From positions 1 to 33,948 of the forward strand of contig CAMYZQ010000008.1 in assembly GCA_947303895.1 (NCBI GenBank): DNA of 33,948 nucleotides, read 5' to 3'. The DNA is from an uncultured Bacillota bacterium. Its GTDB lineage: Bacteria > Bacillota_I > Bacilli_A > RF39 > UBA660. Both the position numbers and the translations under genes were made by a program. Under the pieces are notes generated by a model. It was not told the DNA's origin and did not search any database. It saw only the letters and a program-made list of their open reading frames with translations. Positions 17,246 through 27,461 of the stretch are shown here, piece by piece. Each line of letters opens with the position of its first letter. The first letter of the stretch is position 1.

Positions 17246-18379
17246 CTACTTAATTATACCAATTAATGTACCTGATGAAAGGAATGTTAATGTAGCTCCT
17301 CCACCAGTAGATTTAAATGCATTATCAACACCATATTTATTAAACATGTATGTAGTTTCGCCGCCTCCTGCATATATCTTACTATCTAAGGTCTTAAGTA
17401 TTTCACAAAGTGATTTAGAACCATATTCATATTCAGGATCTTCGAATAAACCAACAGGTCCATTTATAAATATAGTTTTAGATTTTTCTAAGTAAGTTTT
17501 AAATGTTTCAATTGTTTCAGGTCCAATATCTAAACATTCATCATTATCATCTATTTCATTAATTAATCTATATTTTTTACCATCATTTCTAACATATGCA
17601 TCTTTGATTAATACTATCTTTTCGGGATACTTTTCAAGAAGAGTTTTACAATATTCAAAACTATCTTCTTCTACAAAAGCTTTACCAGTTTTATATCCTT
17701 TAGATGCTAAGAATGTATAGACCATTAAACCAGAGATTAACATATAATCACATTTAGTAATTAGGCTGTCTATTAATTCTATTTTATCTGATACTTTTTT
17801 ACCACCCATACAAACAGTATATGGTTTTTCATAACCATCAAGTAAGTTAGATAAATTATCTACTTCATTGCATACTAAAAACCCATTACATGATGGTAAT
17901 ATTTTTGAAATACCTGTAAGTGAAGCACACTCTCTATGAGATACTCCAAAACCTTCATTAATAAATATATCTCCAAAAGAAGCAAAGTATTTAGATAACT
18001 CTGGATCTTCGTTACTTTCTTTCTTATTATCTAAATCAAAATATCTAACATTTTCAAATAGCATCAAATCATTATTATTTACTACTTCTTTAATATCTTC
18101 ATCATAAGTAACAAATGTTACTTTTTTATTAAGTAATTCAGATAATCTATCACATACTATTTTTAAACTATTATTTTGTTTATCTTCTTCAGTTTTAATT
18201 CTACCTAAGTGAGATAAAATAATTACTTTACTAGCCTTTTCAATAGCATAATTAATAGTCTTTAAAGCATTAACTATTCTTGTATCATCTTTAATAATTC
18301 CATTTTCTATTGGAACATTAAAATCACATCTAATGATTACTCTTTTACCCTCAATATTCATGTCTTCTAATCTTTTCAT
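17246..18379 (-). CDS. pgk: Phosphoglycerate kinase (somewhat divergent)
   Basis: 'KRVIIRCDFNVPIENGIIKDDTRI', 'ILSHLGR', 'FINEGFGVSHRECAS', 'GGKKVSDKI', 'STGGGATLTFLSSG'. Confidence 0.9.
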   Translation of the reverse strand: MKRLEDMNIEGKRVIIRCDFNVPIENGIIKDDTRIVNALKTINYAIEKASKVIILSHLGRIKTEEDKQNNSLKIVCDRLSELLNKKVTFVTYDEDIKEVVNNNDLMLFENVRYFDLDNKKESNEDPELSKYFASFGDIFINEGFGVSHRECASLTGISKILPSCNGFLVCNEVDNLSNLLDGYEKPYTVCMGGKKVSDKIELIDSLITKCDYMLISGLMVYTFLASKGYKTGKAFVEEDSFEYCKTLLEKYPEKIVLIKDAYVRNDGKKYRLINEIDDNDECLDIGPETIETFKTYLEKSKTIFINGPVGLFEDPEYEYGSKSLCEILKTLDSKIYAGGGETTYMFNKYGVDNAFKSTGGGATLTFLSSGTLIGIIK

Positions 18380-18397
18380 TTATTATCACCTAAGTTA

Positions 18398-18408
18398 ATT
18401 ATAACATA
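18398..18408 (-). promoter_or_regulatory. Extended -10 promoter TATGTTATAAT for pgk
   Basis: Exact attataacata on the + strand. Confidence 0.5.
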
Positions 18409-18437
18409 AAAAAAGGAAGCATTTACTTCCTATTTTA
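18408..18437 (-). terminator. Weak intrinsic terminator after the 18430..19731 gene
   Basis: AGGAAG-(6 nt)-CTTCCT stem followed by TTTTTTT on the minus strand. Confidence 0.55.
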
Positions 18438-19731
18438 CAACTATGTAAACAGCTTTTTGAATATTATTACTTGATGTAATAATTATTCTAGTTTCACCTC
18501 TTGAAACACCTCTAACATTACCATTACCATCAACAGTTGCTATACCTGCATTATTAGATTTATAAGTTAATGTTTTGTTAGTAGCATTACTTGGTAATAC
18601 TGATGCATTAAGTGATTTAGTTTGTCCAACAGATAATGTTAATGAATCAACAGAACTAATACTTGTTACATTAACAGTTATATTGATTTCTGGTCTTGTA
18701 GTACCACCACCAGAATGTGTTCCAGATGAAGGAGTTCCTCCACCTCCATTTCCTCCACCACTAGGATTTGGATTTGGTTGTGGTTGAGGAGTTGGTTGTG
18801 GTGTACAATCAACTATACTATATGTTCTAGATGCTGTAGTTACATTATCTGATGAATCTTTAATAGAATAATTAACTGTATAAGTACCAACTTTATTAAT
18901 ATTACCTGTATCAGATACAGTAACATTATTAGTTATATTACCATCTTTATCATCATATGCAGTATAACCATATACTCCATTAGAACTTAAATCAGGTTTT
19001 TGACCTAAACAAATCTTTTGGAATGAATTTGGTTTAGTAAATGTTATAACTGGAGGATTAACATCTTTGTTTTCAACTACTCCCTCTATAACAACTACTT
19101 TTCTTTCTTTAGTAGCAGTATTACCTGCTTTATCAGATACTGAATAAACTAATTTATATTCACCAAGTTTAGTAGTATCAACAGTTCCTTCTACTTTAAT
19201 TCTCTTTGTTATATTTTTATCTACATTATCTGTAGCAGTAGCTCCAGGATCTACAAATTCAGAATCTTTTGCAACAGTCATTGGATCTGCTCCAAGTAAT
19301 TTTATTTCAGGAGCTTTAGTATCATTTTCTGTTTGAGTAACAGTTTTATTTTCAATACCTGTTTCAGTAGAACCATAACCTTCAGTTACATATAATTTTT
19401 TACATTTAATATATGTTTTATAAGCTACATTATTATTAATATTCTTAGCAATAACATATCCATCACAGTCATCCATATTAGAATTATATACATATTTATT
19501 CTTTAAGGCACTAATTGGAATTTTTCTATATTCATTTTCTTCTTTTAATTCAATATCTTCATTAGAAATATAGTTAGGAGCAGCATTATTAATCTGACTC
19601 TCTAATATAGTATATTTCTTAATCATAGATTTTCTATGAATTAGAATACCGACTATTATTATTATAATAATTGCTACTATAACAGCAATTGTAATAATTC
19701 TAGTTTTCGTCCAGAATTTTTCTTCTTCCAT
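18430..19731 (-). CDS. Membrane-anchored extracytoplasmic protein: CDGYV..YIKC domain, two DUF5011/HYR-like Ig domains, Pro/Gly linker, BIG2 domain
   Basis: TM 'IITIAVIVAIIIIIIVGILI'; 'DTKAPEIKLLGADPMTVAKDSEFVDPGATATD'; 'TPQPTPQPQPNPNPSGGGNGGGG'; C-terminal 'VDSLTLSVGQTKSLNASVLPSNATNKTLTYKSNNAGIATVDGNGNVRGVSRGETRIII'. Confidence 0.85.
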   Translation of the reverse strand: MEEEKFWTKTRIITIAVIVAIIIIIIVGILIHRKSMIKKYTILESQINNAAPNYISNEDIELKEENEYRKIPISALKNKYVYNSNMDDCDGYVIAKNINNNVAYKTYIKCKKLYVTEGYGSTETGIENKTVTQTENDTKAPEIKLLGADPMTVAKDSEFVDPGATATDNVDKNITKRIKVEGTVDTTKLGEYKLVYSVSDKAGNTATKERKVVVIEGVVENKDVNPPVITFTKPNSFQKICLGQKPDLSSNGVYGYTAYDDKDGNITNNVTVSDTGNINKVGTYTVNYSIKDSSDNVTTASRTYSIVDCTPQPTPQPQPNPNPSGGGNGGGGTPSSGTHSGGGTTRPEINITVNVTSISSVDSLTLSVGQTKSLNASVLPSNATNKTLTYKSNNAGIATVDGNGNVRGVSRGETRIIITSSNNIQKAVYIVVK

Positions 19732-19739
19732 ATTACCTC

Positions 19740-20210
19740 CTATTGACTAATATAATTAACTGATTTATATTTATTACCACATTTAATATATGCCTTTCTA
19801 GTAATATTATATTCCCCAGTATTATAATCTTTTTGACTAATAGACTCTACATAACCATCACATTTATCTACTAGTTTACTATCTGTATTAACAAAGTTTC
19901 CATTTATTAATTCTTTAGCAGTTACTACATCAGTAGCACCTTCTTTTATTTCTATATCTTTAACGTTATAGTATACTTCTGCAGAATTAACTAATATTTT
20001 TTCATATTCTTTATATGGAACATCCTTTGTTGCTATTTTTACTTTTATAACTACAAATACTACTAGAACAGCTGTTACTACAAGAGCTGCTAATATAAGA
20101 TGTAATCTAGTTATCTTCTTTTCTCTAAACTTTTTTTGCTTAGGTTCAGAAGAAGATCCTCCATCTTTAGACCCTTTAAGTAGTAACATTATTCTATCTT
20201 TGTAATTCAT
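19740..20210 (-). CDS. Single-TM extracytoplasmic protein with CDGYV..YIKC domain
   Basis: TM 'LHLILAALVVTAVLVVFVVIKV'; 'VDKCDGYVESISQKDYNTGEYNITRKAYIKCGNKYKSVNYIS' resembles the N-terminal domain of the next gene. Start overlaps the gap stop codon. Confidence 0.8.
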   Translation of the reverse strand: MNYKDRIMLLLKGSKDGGSSSEPKQKKFREKKITRLHLILAALVVTAVLVVFVVIKVKIATKDVPYKEYEKILVNSAEVYYNVKDIEIKEGATDVVTAKELINGNFVNTDSKLVDKCDGYVESISQKDYNTGEYNITRKAYIKCGNKYKSVNYISQ

Positions 20211-21208
20211 AGTCTTTCCCCTATGTATTCAAGAACCCTTATCAATTGTGAAGTATAACTCATTTCATTATCATACCATGCACATACTTTAACTAATCTT
20301 TCATCTCCACTTTCAATTATTTCTGTAAGTGTAGCATCAAATATTGAACCTGCATTTGAACCAATAATATCAGTTGAAACAATTTCTTCATCAACATATG
20401 CAAATGAAGGATTAGATTTTTTCTTCATAGCTTCATTTATTTCTTTCTTAGTAGGATTCTTTTCTAAAACTAATGTAAGTTCTGCTATAGAACCAGATAC
20501 TGTTGGAACTCTAAATGCACTACCATTTAATTTTCCATCAAGTTCAGGTATAACAATACCAATTGCTTTAGCAGCTCCAGTTGAAGTTGGAACTATATTA
20601 GAAGCAGCTGCTCTAGATCTTCTAAGATCACCTTTTTTATTAGGTAAATCTAGTAGACTTTGGTCATTTGTATAAGCATGAACTGTATTCATATAACCAA
20701 CTTTAATTCCATAATTATCATTTAATACTTTTAGTACAGGTGCAATAGCATTAGTAGTACAAGAAGCTGCTGAATAAATATTATCATCACTCTTATAACA
20801 ATCTTCATTAACACCATATACAATTGTAGTTATATCTTTATCTGAAGGAGCAGAAATTAATACTTTCTTAGCTCCTGCTATTATATGTTTATTAGCTTTT
20901 TCTCTAGTTTTAAAGATACCAGTACATTCAAGAACTATATCTACATTTAATTCTTTCCAAGGTAAATTTTCTGGATCTGGTTCTTTACAAATCTTTATTT
21001 TATTACCATTAACAGTAATACTTTCTTCATCATAACTAATTTCTCCATCAAATACTCCTTGAGCTGTATCATATTTAAGTAAATATGCTAGTGATCTTGG
21101 ATCAGTTAAATCATTAATTGCAACTATTTCAATTTTATCAGTTGCCATAATTCTCCTAAAAGCTAGTCTTCCTATTCTTCCAAACCCATTTATTGCTACT
21201 CTAATCAT
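20207..21208 (-). CDS. gap: Glyceraldehyde-3-phosphate dehydrogenase
   Basis: 'VAINGFGRIGRLAFR', 'SAASCTTNAIAPVLK', 'NMxSYTSQLIRVLEYI'-type C-terminus. Confidence 0.97.
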   Translation of the reverse strand: MIRVAINGFGRIGRLAFRRIMATDKIEIVAINDLTDPRSLAYLLKYDTAQGVFDGEISYDEESITVNGNKIKICKEPDPENLPWKELNVDIVLECTGIFKTREKANKHIIAGAKKVLISAPSDKDITTIVYGVNEDCYKSDDNIYSAASCTTNAIAPVLKVLNDNYGIKVGYMNTVHAYTNDQSLLDLPNKKGDLRRSRAAASNIVPTSTGAAKAIGIVIPELDGKLNGSAFRVPTVSGSIAELTLVLEKNPTKKEINEAMKKKSNPSFAYVDEEIVSTDIIGSNAGSIFDATLTEIIESGDERLVKVCAWYDNEMSYTSQLIRVLEYIGERL

Positions 21209-21219
21209 TTTCTCTCCTC

Positions 21220-22851
21220 CTATTTAAAAACACTATTTCCAATAAATTCTCTTATAATTGAATCCCTAGGGATATTTTCACTAGATATTGGTAAAACAAT
21301 CTTAAGTAAATTAAGTAGTCTAACAACATCTTTATAGTTTTCATCACTTTCATCTACTGCATATAATAATGGTTCAGCATATGTTTTTAATATACTTAAT
21401 TCATATACTAAAGTTGTATTAAATACAGCATCTGCTTCTTCCCCAAATGGGAATACATTCTTTTCTTCTCCTTCTCTAACTGATGGCCAGTTCATTAATG
21501 TTTCAGAAGCATTATATCCTCTTGTTTCATTATCTCTAACCATTCTTCTAAGAAGTCTTACATCAGTCATTTTAATTCTATTATGATTATCTAATGTAAG
21601 TATTGGAAGTGGTGATACATATACTTTATATTTATATCTACTACTAATATTCTTAGTAAGTTCATCATTTAATGCATGAAGTCCTTCTATTATAAGAATA
21701 TCATTATCTCCTAATTCTATAGGATCAGTTACATATTCAGGTTCTCCTGTAATAAAGTTATATGTAGGACACTTAACCTTTTCACCTTCTAATAATTTTT
21801 CTAGATGTTTATTAAATAATTTAGTATCAACAGCCCCTAAACATTCAAAATCATATGATCCATCTTCTCTTCTTGGAGTTTCTTTTCTAGCTACAAAATA
21901 ATCATCTATAGACATAGTCTTTGGATTTAATCCAAATGTTCTTAAGAATAAACCAAGTTTCTTAGATGTTGTAGTTTTACCTGATGAAGAAGGACCTGAT
22001 ATTAAAACAATTTTAGATTTTCTACTATTAATATCTTTTGCTATCTCATATAAATCATTATTTTGATGTAATTCAGATAACATAATAACATCATTAATCT
22101 TACTATCAATAATAGACTTATTTAAATCACTAACAGTATTAATTCCTATATTAGAACAGAAATCATAATACTTTTCAAACTCATCAAACATTTTCTTTCT
22201 ATGCTTATAAGTTAACTTAGGATTATAAATATTTCTAAATAATAATACAAAACTATTATTATCTAGGAAATGTAATTTAAAATCATTTAGATATCCTGTG
22301 GATATAGGTAAATTATAAAAATAATAATCATATACATTATCTAATTTATATAAATTAATATTTGTATTAGTATTATATTTTAATAACTCAACCTTATCTA
22401 AAATACCTCTATCAGTATAATACTTAATGGCTTCTTTTCTATTAATTAGTAACTTATCAATAGGAATATCTACATCAATAATCCTATTCATTTCTCTAGT
22501 TACTAATTCTAAGTCTTTTTCTGTAATATCATTACATTTAATATAAACACCTTTATCCAATGCATGTATTACCTTTATATCTTTGTTAAACTTATCATTA
22601 AATATTTTAACTAATATAAAGACTAAACCTAGTTCATATACTTTATTTCCCGTACTAGAATTTCTATCATAGAATTTAACTTCACATGATGTCATAACAG
22701 GTGTAGATAATTCTGATAGAATACCATTTATTTCACCTATTATTATTTTATCTTTAAAGTTCTTTTGGAATCTTTTAGATATTTCTAGTAATGTTGTTCC
22801 TTTACTAAAAGCATATTTTTCACCATCATATTTTACTTGAATGCTTAGCAT
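21220..22851 (-). CDS. Nucleoside (uridine) kinase-like protein with N-terminal TGS/ThrRS-like region
   Basis: N-terminal TGS-like segment 'YAFSKGTTLLEISKRFQ'; P-loop 'IVLISGPSSSGKTTTSKKLG'; 'SIDDYF', 'DILIIEGLHALND'. Confidence 0.88.
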   Translation of the reverse strand: MLSIQVKYDGEKYAFSKGTTLLEISKRFQKNFKDKIIIGEINGILSELSTPVMTSCEVKFYDRNSSTGNKVYELGLVFILVKIFNDKFNKDIKVIHALDKGVYIKCNDITEKDLELVTREMNRIIDVDIPIDKLLINRKEAIKYYTDRGILDKVELLKYNTNTNINLYKLDNVYDYYFYNLPISTGYLNDFKLHFLDNNSFVLLFRNIYNPKLTYKHRKKMFDEFEKYYDFCSNIGINTVSDLNKSIIDSKINDVIMLSELHQNNDLYEIAKDINSRKSKIVLISGPSSSGKTTTSKKLGLFLRTFGLNPKTMSIDDYFVARKETPRREDGSYDFECLGAVDTKLFNKHLEKLLEGEKVKCPTYNFITGEPEYVTDPIELGDNDILIIEGLHALNDELTKNISSRYKYKVYVSPLPILTLDNHNRIKMTDVRLLRRMVRDNETRGYNASETLMNWPSVREGEEKNVFPFGEEADAVFNTTLVYELSILKTYAEPLLYAVDESDENYKDVVRLLNLLKIVLPISSENIPRDSIIREFIGNSVFK

Positions 22852-22903
22852 ACTATCACTACCTTTTTACCCTATAATCATTTTATCATATTATTGTCAA
22901 AAT

Positions 22904-22928
22904 AAAAAGGTGTTATAAACACCTTTTT
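22904..22928 (-). terminator. Intrinsic terminator after the 1483-aa surface protein gene
   Basis: AAAAAGGTGTT-(3 nt)-AACACCTTTTT stem followed by a T-rich minus-strand tract. Confidence 0.8.
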
Positions 22929-22929
22929 A

Positions 22930-25900
22930 TTAATTAAGTATATATTTACTATTAACTGTAATTACATATCTAAATGCTTTATTTACAGGGCTAATACTTG
23001 TTACTCCTACTGAAGAAGTATCAACATCAACATATCTAACATAATTAGAGAAATCATTAGATACTTGACCATAATTATTATACTCTGTAGGTATATTAAC
23101 AGCAGTTTGTAAATAATAATCTTTATTACCTAATAACCAAGATACATCAGATAAATTCATAGCAAGTATTCCATTAAATTCTTCTTCTGTTAGAAGTCTA
23201 ACTTTAGAAGTTACATATTGATTTGAAGTACATGGTTCATGATCTTTTAAGGCACCACCATGAGAACCATTAACAAGTCCAGATGCATCATCACAAACTA
23301 TATTATCTTCAAATATAGATTTAACACTTTCTATTTGAGAATTTGTATTAATATTTAATGAACTAAATTTATATACACTTGTATTACTAAATCCACCATT
23401 ATTAGTAGCAGAATCAGCATCTAATAATAATGTTAATGTTTGATTATCACCATTAGGAGTAGCATTAATTACATGCCAGTTAAGATTAGCATACTCTACT
23501 TCTTCACCAATAACATAAATATTCTCACTATTATAAGAAGCATCTTTAGCTATTGGAGTTGGATCTTCTTCTTTAATATCTAGAGTAACAGTATTAAGGA
23601 ATGATCCTGCTTCTTCTCTACTAGGCATATTTAAAGCTATTTGAGCAAATATAGATTCTCCTGGTCTAATAATTCTGTTTTGGAATGATGTGTTTTGTAA
23701 TCTATCATCAACCATTACCCATCCAGCATTATATGGATCACTTGAATCAAATACTAATCCATATGGAATATCTTCATATATATTTTCAACATATCCAGCA
23801 ACTTGTGAATTATTAATTATTTCAAATCCATAATATACTTTTAATGTTGCTTTTAAACTATTTCTAACACTAAGTAATACTTTAGATTCATTATTATAAG
23901 TCTTAGTATCAGTAATACCATTATAATTTAAATCTACTTTAGTAATATATTTCTTAACAATCATACCAAATGGTTTTCTATTAATTAAACCAAAGTCTAA
24001 ATTCTTAGCTTCAGTATTAGTAATTAAATCAATTCCATCATGTGAATATGGATCATGTTTATTAGTTATTTCTGCTATTCCATCAGATATCTTATATGCA
24101 TCTGAATCTTTATCAGTATCTTCTATAGCATATCTTAAAGATAAATCATATGATTCAGTATCATAGTTAAATCTAAGTTTATAGAAGCCTCTATCTAAGT
24201 TTTCAAATATATATGTTCCATCATCTAATGTAGTCTTTTCACCAATTAAATCTAACTCTGCATCATCTACTATTCTATATAATGAAACAGGTACATTAGC
24301 AAGAGTTAAATCATTACCATTTTGTACACCATCTTCATCTACATCTATAAATACTTTACCAGATATTTTTCTATTAATAACTTCGTATTTAATAGTATTA
24401 GATTTAATAGGCATATATGTTGTAGAACCACCTACTACTTTAATAGCATACTTATCAGAATAATTATTACCATTAGTTCTAATAGTTACTTTAATAGGAC
24501 TCATTCCACTATGAGCATTTACATTAATATTTGTAATCTTTAATGCAGTTACTTGTTTATAAACACCTTCATTAAATAAATCCATACATTCAGTATATTC
24601 GTTTCCAGTATCATTTACTTCTTCATTTACAGTTTGAGAATTATCAGTTGTACAATATACTTTTGCAGTTCCTAAATTATCTCCATCTAAATGAACTGTA
24701 TATTTACCACTAAATGAAGAACCTTTATCATCACCAGTAAATGGTAATACGTTTAATACAATATAATCATTAATATCTGAATTAGTATTGTTATATGCAT
24801 TAATTGTATAACTAAAATCAGAATCTTTTTCTATACTTGTTGGAGTATCGTTAGATACTGATATAACCATATTGTTAATACCACTACCATATAATGTTAA
24901 AGCACTCCAATCAGAAGCAGCAACTTCATTATTAATATTAGTTACACTAGCAAGTGAACTAACAATTATTTCATTAGCATTACCAGATAAATCAGATGAT
25001 AATATAGCATCAAAATAAATATCTGATACAGCTTCATTTGGTTTAGTGCATGGAACAATAAACTTTAATGTAGTTCCATTAACTGTAGGCATAACTTCCA
25101 CTGGATTAATATTATAATCATTTGGAAGATATGTTAATGCCTTTGGAATATCAACATAAACAGTTAACTCTTTAATAAACCATGTATCATCAGCACCAAC
25201 ATTTAATGCCATATCACTTAAGTTAGTAGCTATCTTAAAGTGAATAGTTTCATTATCCACAGCATTAAAGTTAGTCTTCATCTTACCATCTTTATTTTTG
25301 TTAGTAACCATTACTGTTTGTTTTAATTCAGTATTAACTATTTTTAAACTATCACCATTATTATTTGGATTAGTAATAACATCACTAGGATTATCATTAT
25401 TAATAACTCTTGGTGAATAATAAGTAATAGCACTATCATAATCAGATGACATAGCTAATGCATTTACTTGATATGTTTTAGTAATATCATTTACATTTCT
25501 AATTTTAAGTTTTGTCTTAATAACAACTTTTACATCACTAGGAAGTTTAACACCATCCTTAGTTTGAACAATCATCTTAGATAAAACTATTTCTTCATCA
25601 TTAACAGATGCTTCACTTAGTTTACTATATACAGTAGGACTAGTTTCTTCTATACATGGTCCTCCATATAAATTCATAATTTGATTAGTATTATAACTTG
25701 TTAAGTTGTTACTAATAGTTGTACATCCAGTTTGAATTGTACTTCTATCTTCTTCTTTAATTCTTGTATCTAATGTAGATGCTATATAATTAGTATTCTT
25801 GAAATCTCCATCAATAAACTTAACTTCAAAATCATCACTAGTTACATTATCACATTCCAATTTTCCACAATATAATTTAATTTCTATATCATTATCACCA

Positions 25901-27381
25901 TAAGACATAAATCTATATGCATATGGATCAATTTTAATTACTTCTTTTAATCCTTGATTAGAATCAGACGATGAATAATTAAATGTTGTAACATATAATA
26001 TTTCAGAACCTTTAGATTTAGAACCACCAGTTATTTTTGTAGTTCCATCCATTTCATATAAATCAGATTCTAAATTATAATCTTGATTAACATATGCAGT
26101 ATTAACTGCTGATGTATTAGTTCCATTAATAGTAGTTACACCACTAATTAAATCAATATTAGAACCATTAACACTTAAATTAACAGTTATATCACTATTA
26201 CCATCAGATGATGATCTTGGTGAGAATAATGTTATTGCATAAGTTCCTATATAAGCTTTATTTGCAATACTTCCATCAGCATTACTAGAAGGATATCCAT
26301 AAGTAGAACCATAATTACTAATAGTTAATACAAATGAATTGTTTGTAATATTACTAGCAACTATACTTCCTGGTTTTCTAGCACTAGATGATGAAGAACC
26401 ACCACTATATGGTAAATTAACTCTTACAGGATTAATAACACCAATTTTAGAATCATTATATAATCTAACAAATTCAGGTTTTACAATTACATTTTCAGAA
26501 CCAGTTTGATTAAATGATCCATTTAATACTATTGGTCCAGAAGGCATTGATTTACCTTTTCTATTTGTTTCAGAATAGAATCCTAAAACAAAGTTCATAT
26601 ATCTACCATCTTTAGAATCTAAAGTACCTTTTTGAGAATCGCCAGATACCAAAACAATTCCTAAATCAGCAGATTCAATACTTGATACTACAGTAGGCAT
26701 ATAGTTATAAAAATTAGCTGCTGTAGAATAATTATTTGATTGAAGAACATCATATTTATAATTATGTTTAGTTCCTGTATTACCTAAAGTAACAATATAA
26801 TTTGAATCTGTATTAGTAGATTCTTCTATTTCAAACTTTGGATCAATTATTGTTCCATTAGGAGCCCCAAGTACATAAAGAGTAACAGAAGCAGTAGTTC
26901 TACTACCATTTATTTCATTAACATCTTTTATTTCATAAGTGTATGATGTAGATCCTGAATTACCTTTTTCTTCAAAAGCAACATATTTAGCTACATTTTC
27001 AGGAATAGTAGCAGTAATATTAATTGTTTTATTAGCATAAGCAGTTAATCCAGCAGTATTAGTTAATTCCTCTTTATTCTTAATTCCTAAATCAAAATTA
27101 TAAGTAATCTTATCAAATGATCTAACTATAGCATTACTATCATTTGAATCATTACCTACTACATAACCACTAGTAGCATGATAATTAGCAGTATCACTAT
27201 AATCTAATCCATCATTAGAAAAGCTTTCTGTACCAGTCTTAATACCAGTTATTTCAGCATAACTAATACCAATTTTATTATCATCACTATTAGCTTTTAT
27301 AGTATAAACAAAGAAAATAACACTAGCTAATAATAATATAAAAGCAAATGCAAATAATAAATATTTTTTAATCGATTTCAT
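22930..27381 (-). CDS. Large (1483 aa) N-terminally anchored/secreted surface protein with SdrD-B-like domain
   Basis: N-terminal 'KKYLLFAFAFILLLASVIFFVYTIKA'; 'ISGKVFIDVDEDGVQNGNDLTLANVPVSLYRI...TTLDDGTYIFENLDRGFYKLRF'; C-terminal 'GEEVEYANLNWHVINATPNGDNQTLTLLLD' module; no sorting signal. Confidence 0.85.
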   Translation of the reverse strand: MKSIKKYLLFAFAFILLLASVIFFVYTIKANSDDNKIGISYAEITGIKTGTESFSNDGLDYSDTANYHATSGYVVGNDSNDSNAIVRSFDKITYNFDLGIKNKEELTNTAGLTAYANKTINITATIPENVAKYVAFEEKGNSGSTSYTYEIKDVNEINGSRTTASVTLYVLGAPNGTIIDPKFEIEESTNTDSNYIVTLGNTGTKHNYKYDVLQSNNYSTAANFYNYMPTVVSSIESADLGIVLVSGDSQKGTLDSKDGRYMNFVLGFYSETNRKGKSMPSGPIVLNGSFNQTGSENVIVKPEFVRLYNDSKIGVINPVRVNLPYSGGSSSSSARKPGSIVASNITNNSFVLTISNYGSTYGYPSSNADGSIANKAYIGTYAITLFSPRSSSDGNSDITVNLSVNGSNIDLISGVTTINGTNTSAVNTAYVNQDYNLESDLYEMDGTTKITGGSKSKGSEILYVTTFNYSSSDSNQGLKEVIKIDPYAYRFMSYGDNDIEIKLYCGKLECDNVTSDDFEVKFIDGDFKNTNYIASTLDTRIKEEDRSTIQTGCTTISNNLTSYNTNQIMNLYGGPCIEETSPTVYSKLSEASVNDEEIVLSKMIVQTKDGVKLPSDVKVVIKTKLKIRNVNDITKTYQVNALAMSSDYDSAITYYSPRVINNDNPSDVITNPNNNGDSLKIVNTELKQTVMVTNKNKDGKMKTNFNAVDNETIHFKIATNLSDMALNVGADDTWFIKELTVYVDIPKALTYLPNDYNINPVEVMPTVNGTTLKFIVPCTKPNEAVSDIYFDAILSSDLSGNANEIIVSSLASVTNINNEVAASDWSALTLYGSGINNMVISVSNDTPTSIEKDSDFSYTINAYNNTNSDINDYIVLNVLPFTGDDKGSSFSGKYTVHLDGDNLGTAKVYCTTDNSQTVNEEVNDTGNEYTECMDLFNEGVYKQVTALKITNINVNAHSGMSPIKVTIRTNGNNYSDKYAIKVVGGSTTYMPIKSNTIKYEVINRKISGKVFIDVDEDGVQNGNDLTLANVPVSLYRIVDDAELDLIGEKTTLDDGTYIFENLDRGFYKLRFNYDTESYDLSLRYAIEDTDKDSDAYKISDGIAEITNKHDPYSHDGIDLITNTEAKNLDFGLINRKPFGMIVKKYITKVDLNYNGITDTKTYNNESKVLLSVRNSLKATLKVYYGFEIINNSQVAGYVENIYEDIPYGLVFDSSDPYNAGWVMVDDRLQNTSFQNRIIRPGESIFAQIALNMPSREEAGSFLNTVTLDIKEEDPTPIAKDASYNSENIYVIGEEVEYANLNWHVINATPNGDNQTLTLLLDADSATNNGGFSNTSVYKFSSLNINTNSQIESVKSIFEDNIVCDDASGLVNGSHGGALKDHEPCTSNQYVTSKVRLLTEEEFNGILAMNLSDVSWLLGNKDYYLQTAVNIPTEYNNYGQVSNDFSNYVRYVDVDTSSVGVTSISPVNKAFRYVITVNSKYILN

Positions 27382-27420
27382 ACACTCACCTATTTTCTAA
27401 TATACTATATAAATTATACC

Positions 27421-27456
27421 AAAAAAAAATATCTATTTCAACATGAAATAGATATT
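27421..27456 (-). terminator. Intrinsic terminator of the infC-rpmI-rplT operon
   Basis: 13-bp stem AATATCTATTTCA-(3 nt)-TGAAATAGATATT followed by TTTTTTT on the minus strand. Confidence 0.85.
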
Positions 27457-27461
27457 CTATA

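Noticed and set aside
18690-18800. GC-richer, low-complexity Pro/Gly stretch that might be a separate insertion
   Set aside because: It is the in-frame TPQPTPQPQPNPNPSGGGNGGGG linker of the DUF5011/BIG2 protein.
22872-22900. Canonical promoter TTGACA-17-TTATAG for the uridine kinase-like gene
   Set aside because: A competing extended -10 (TATGATAAAAT) overlaps the spacer; I could not decide between them, so it is not listed as a feature.
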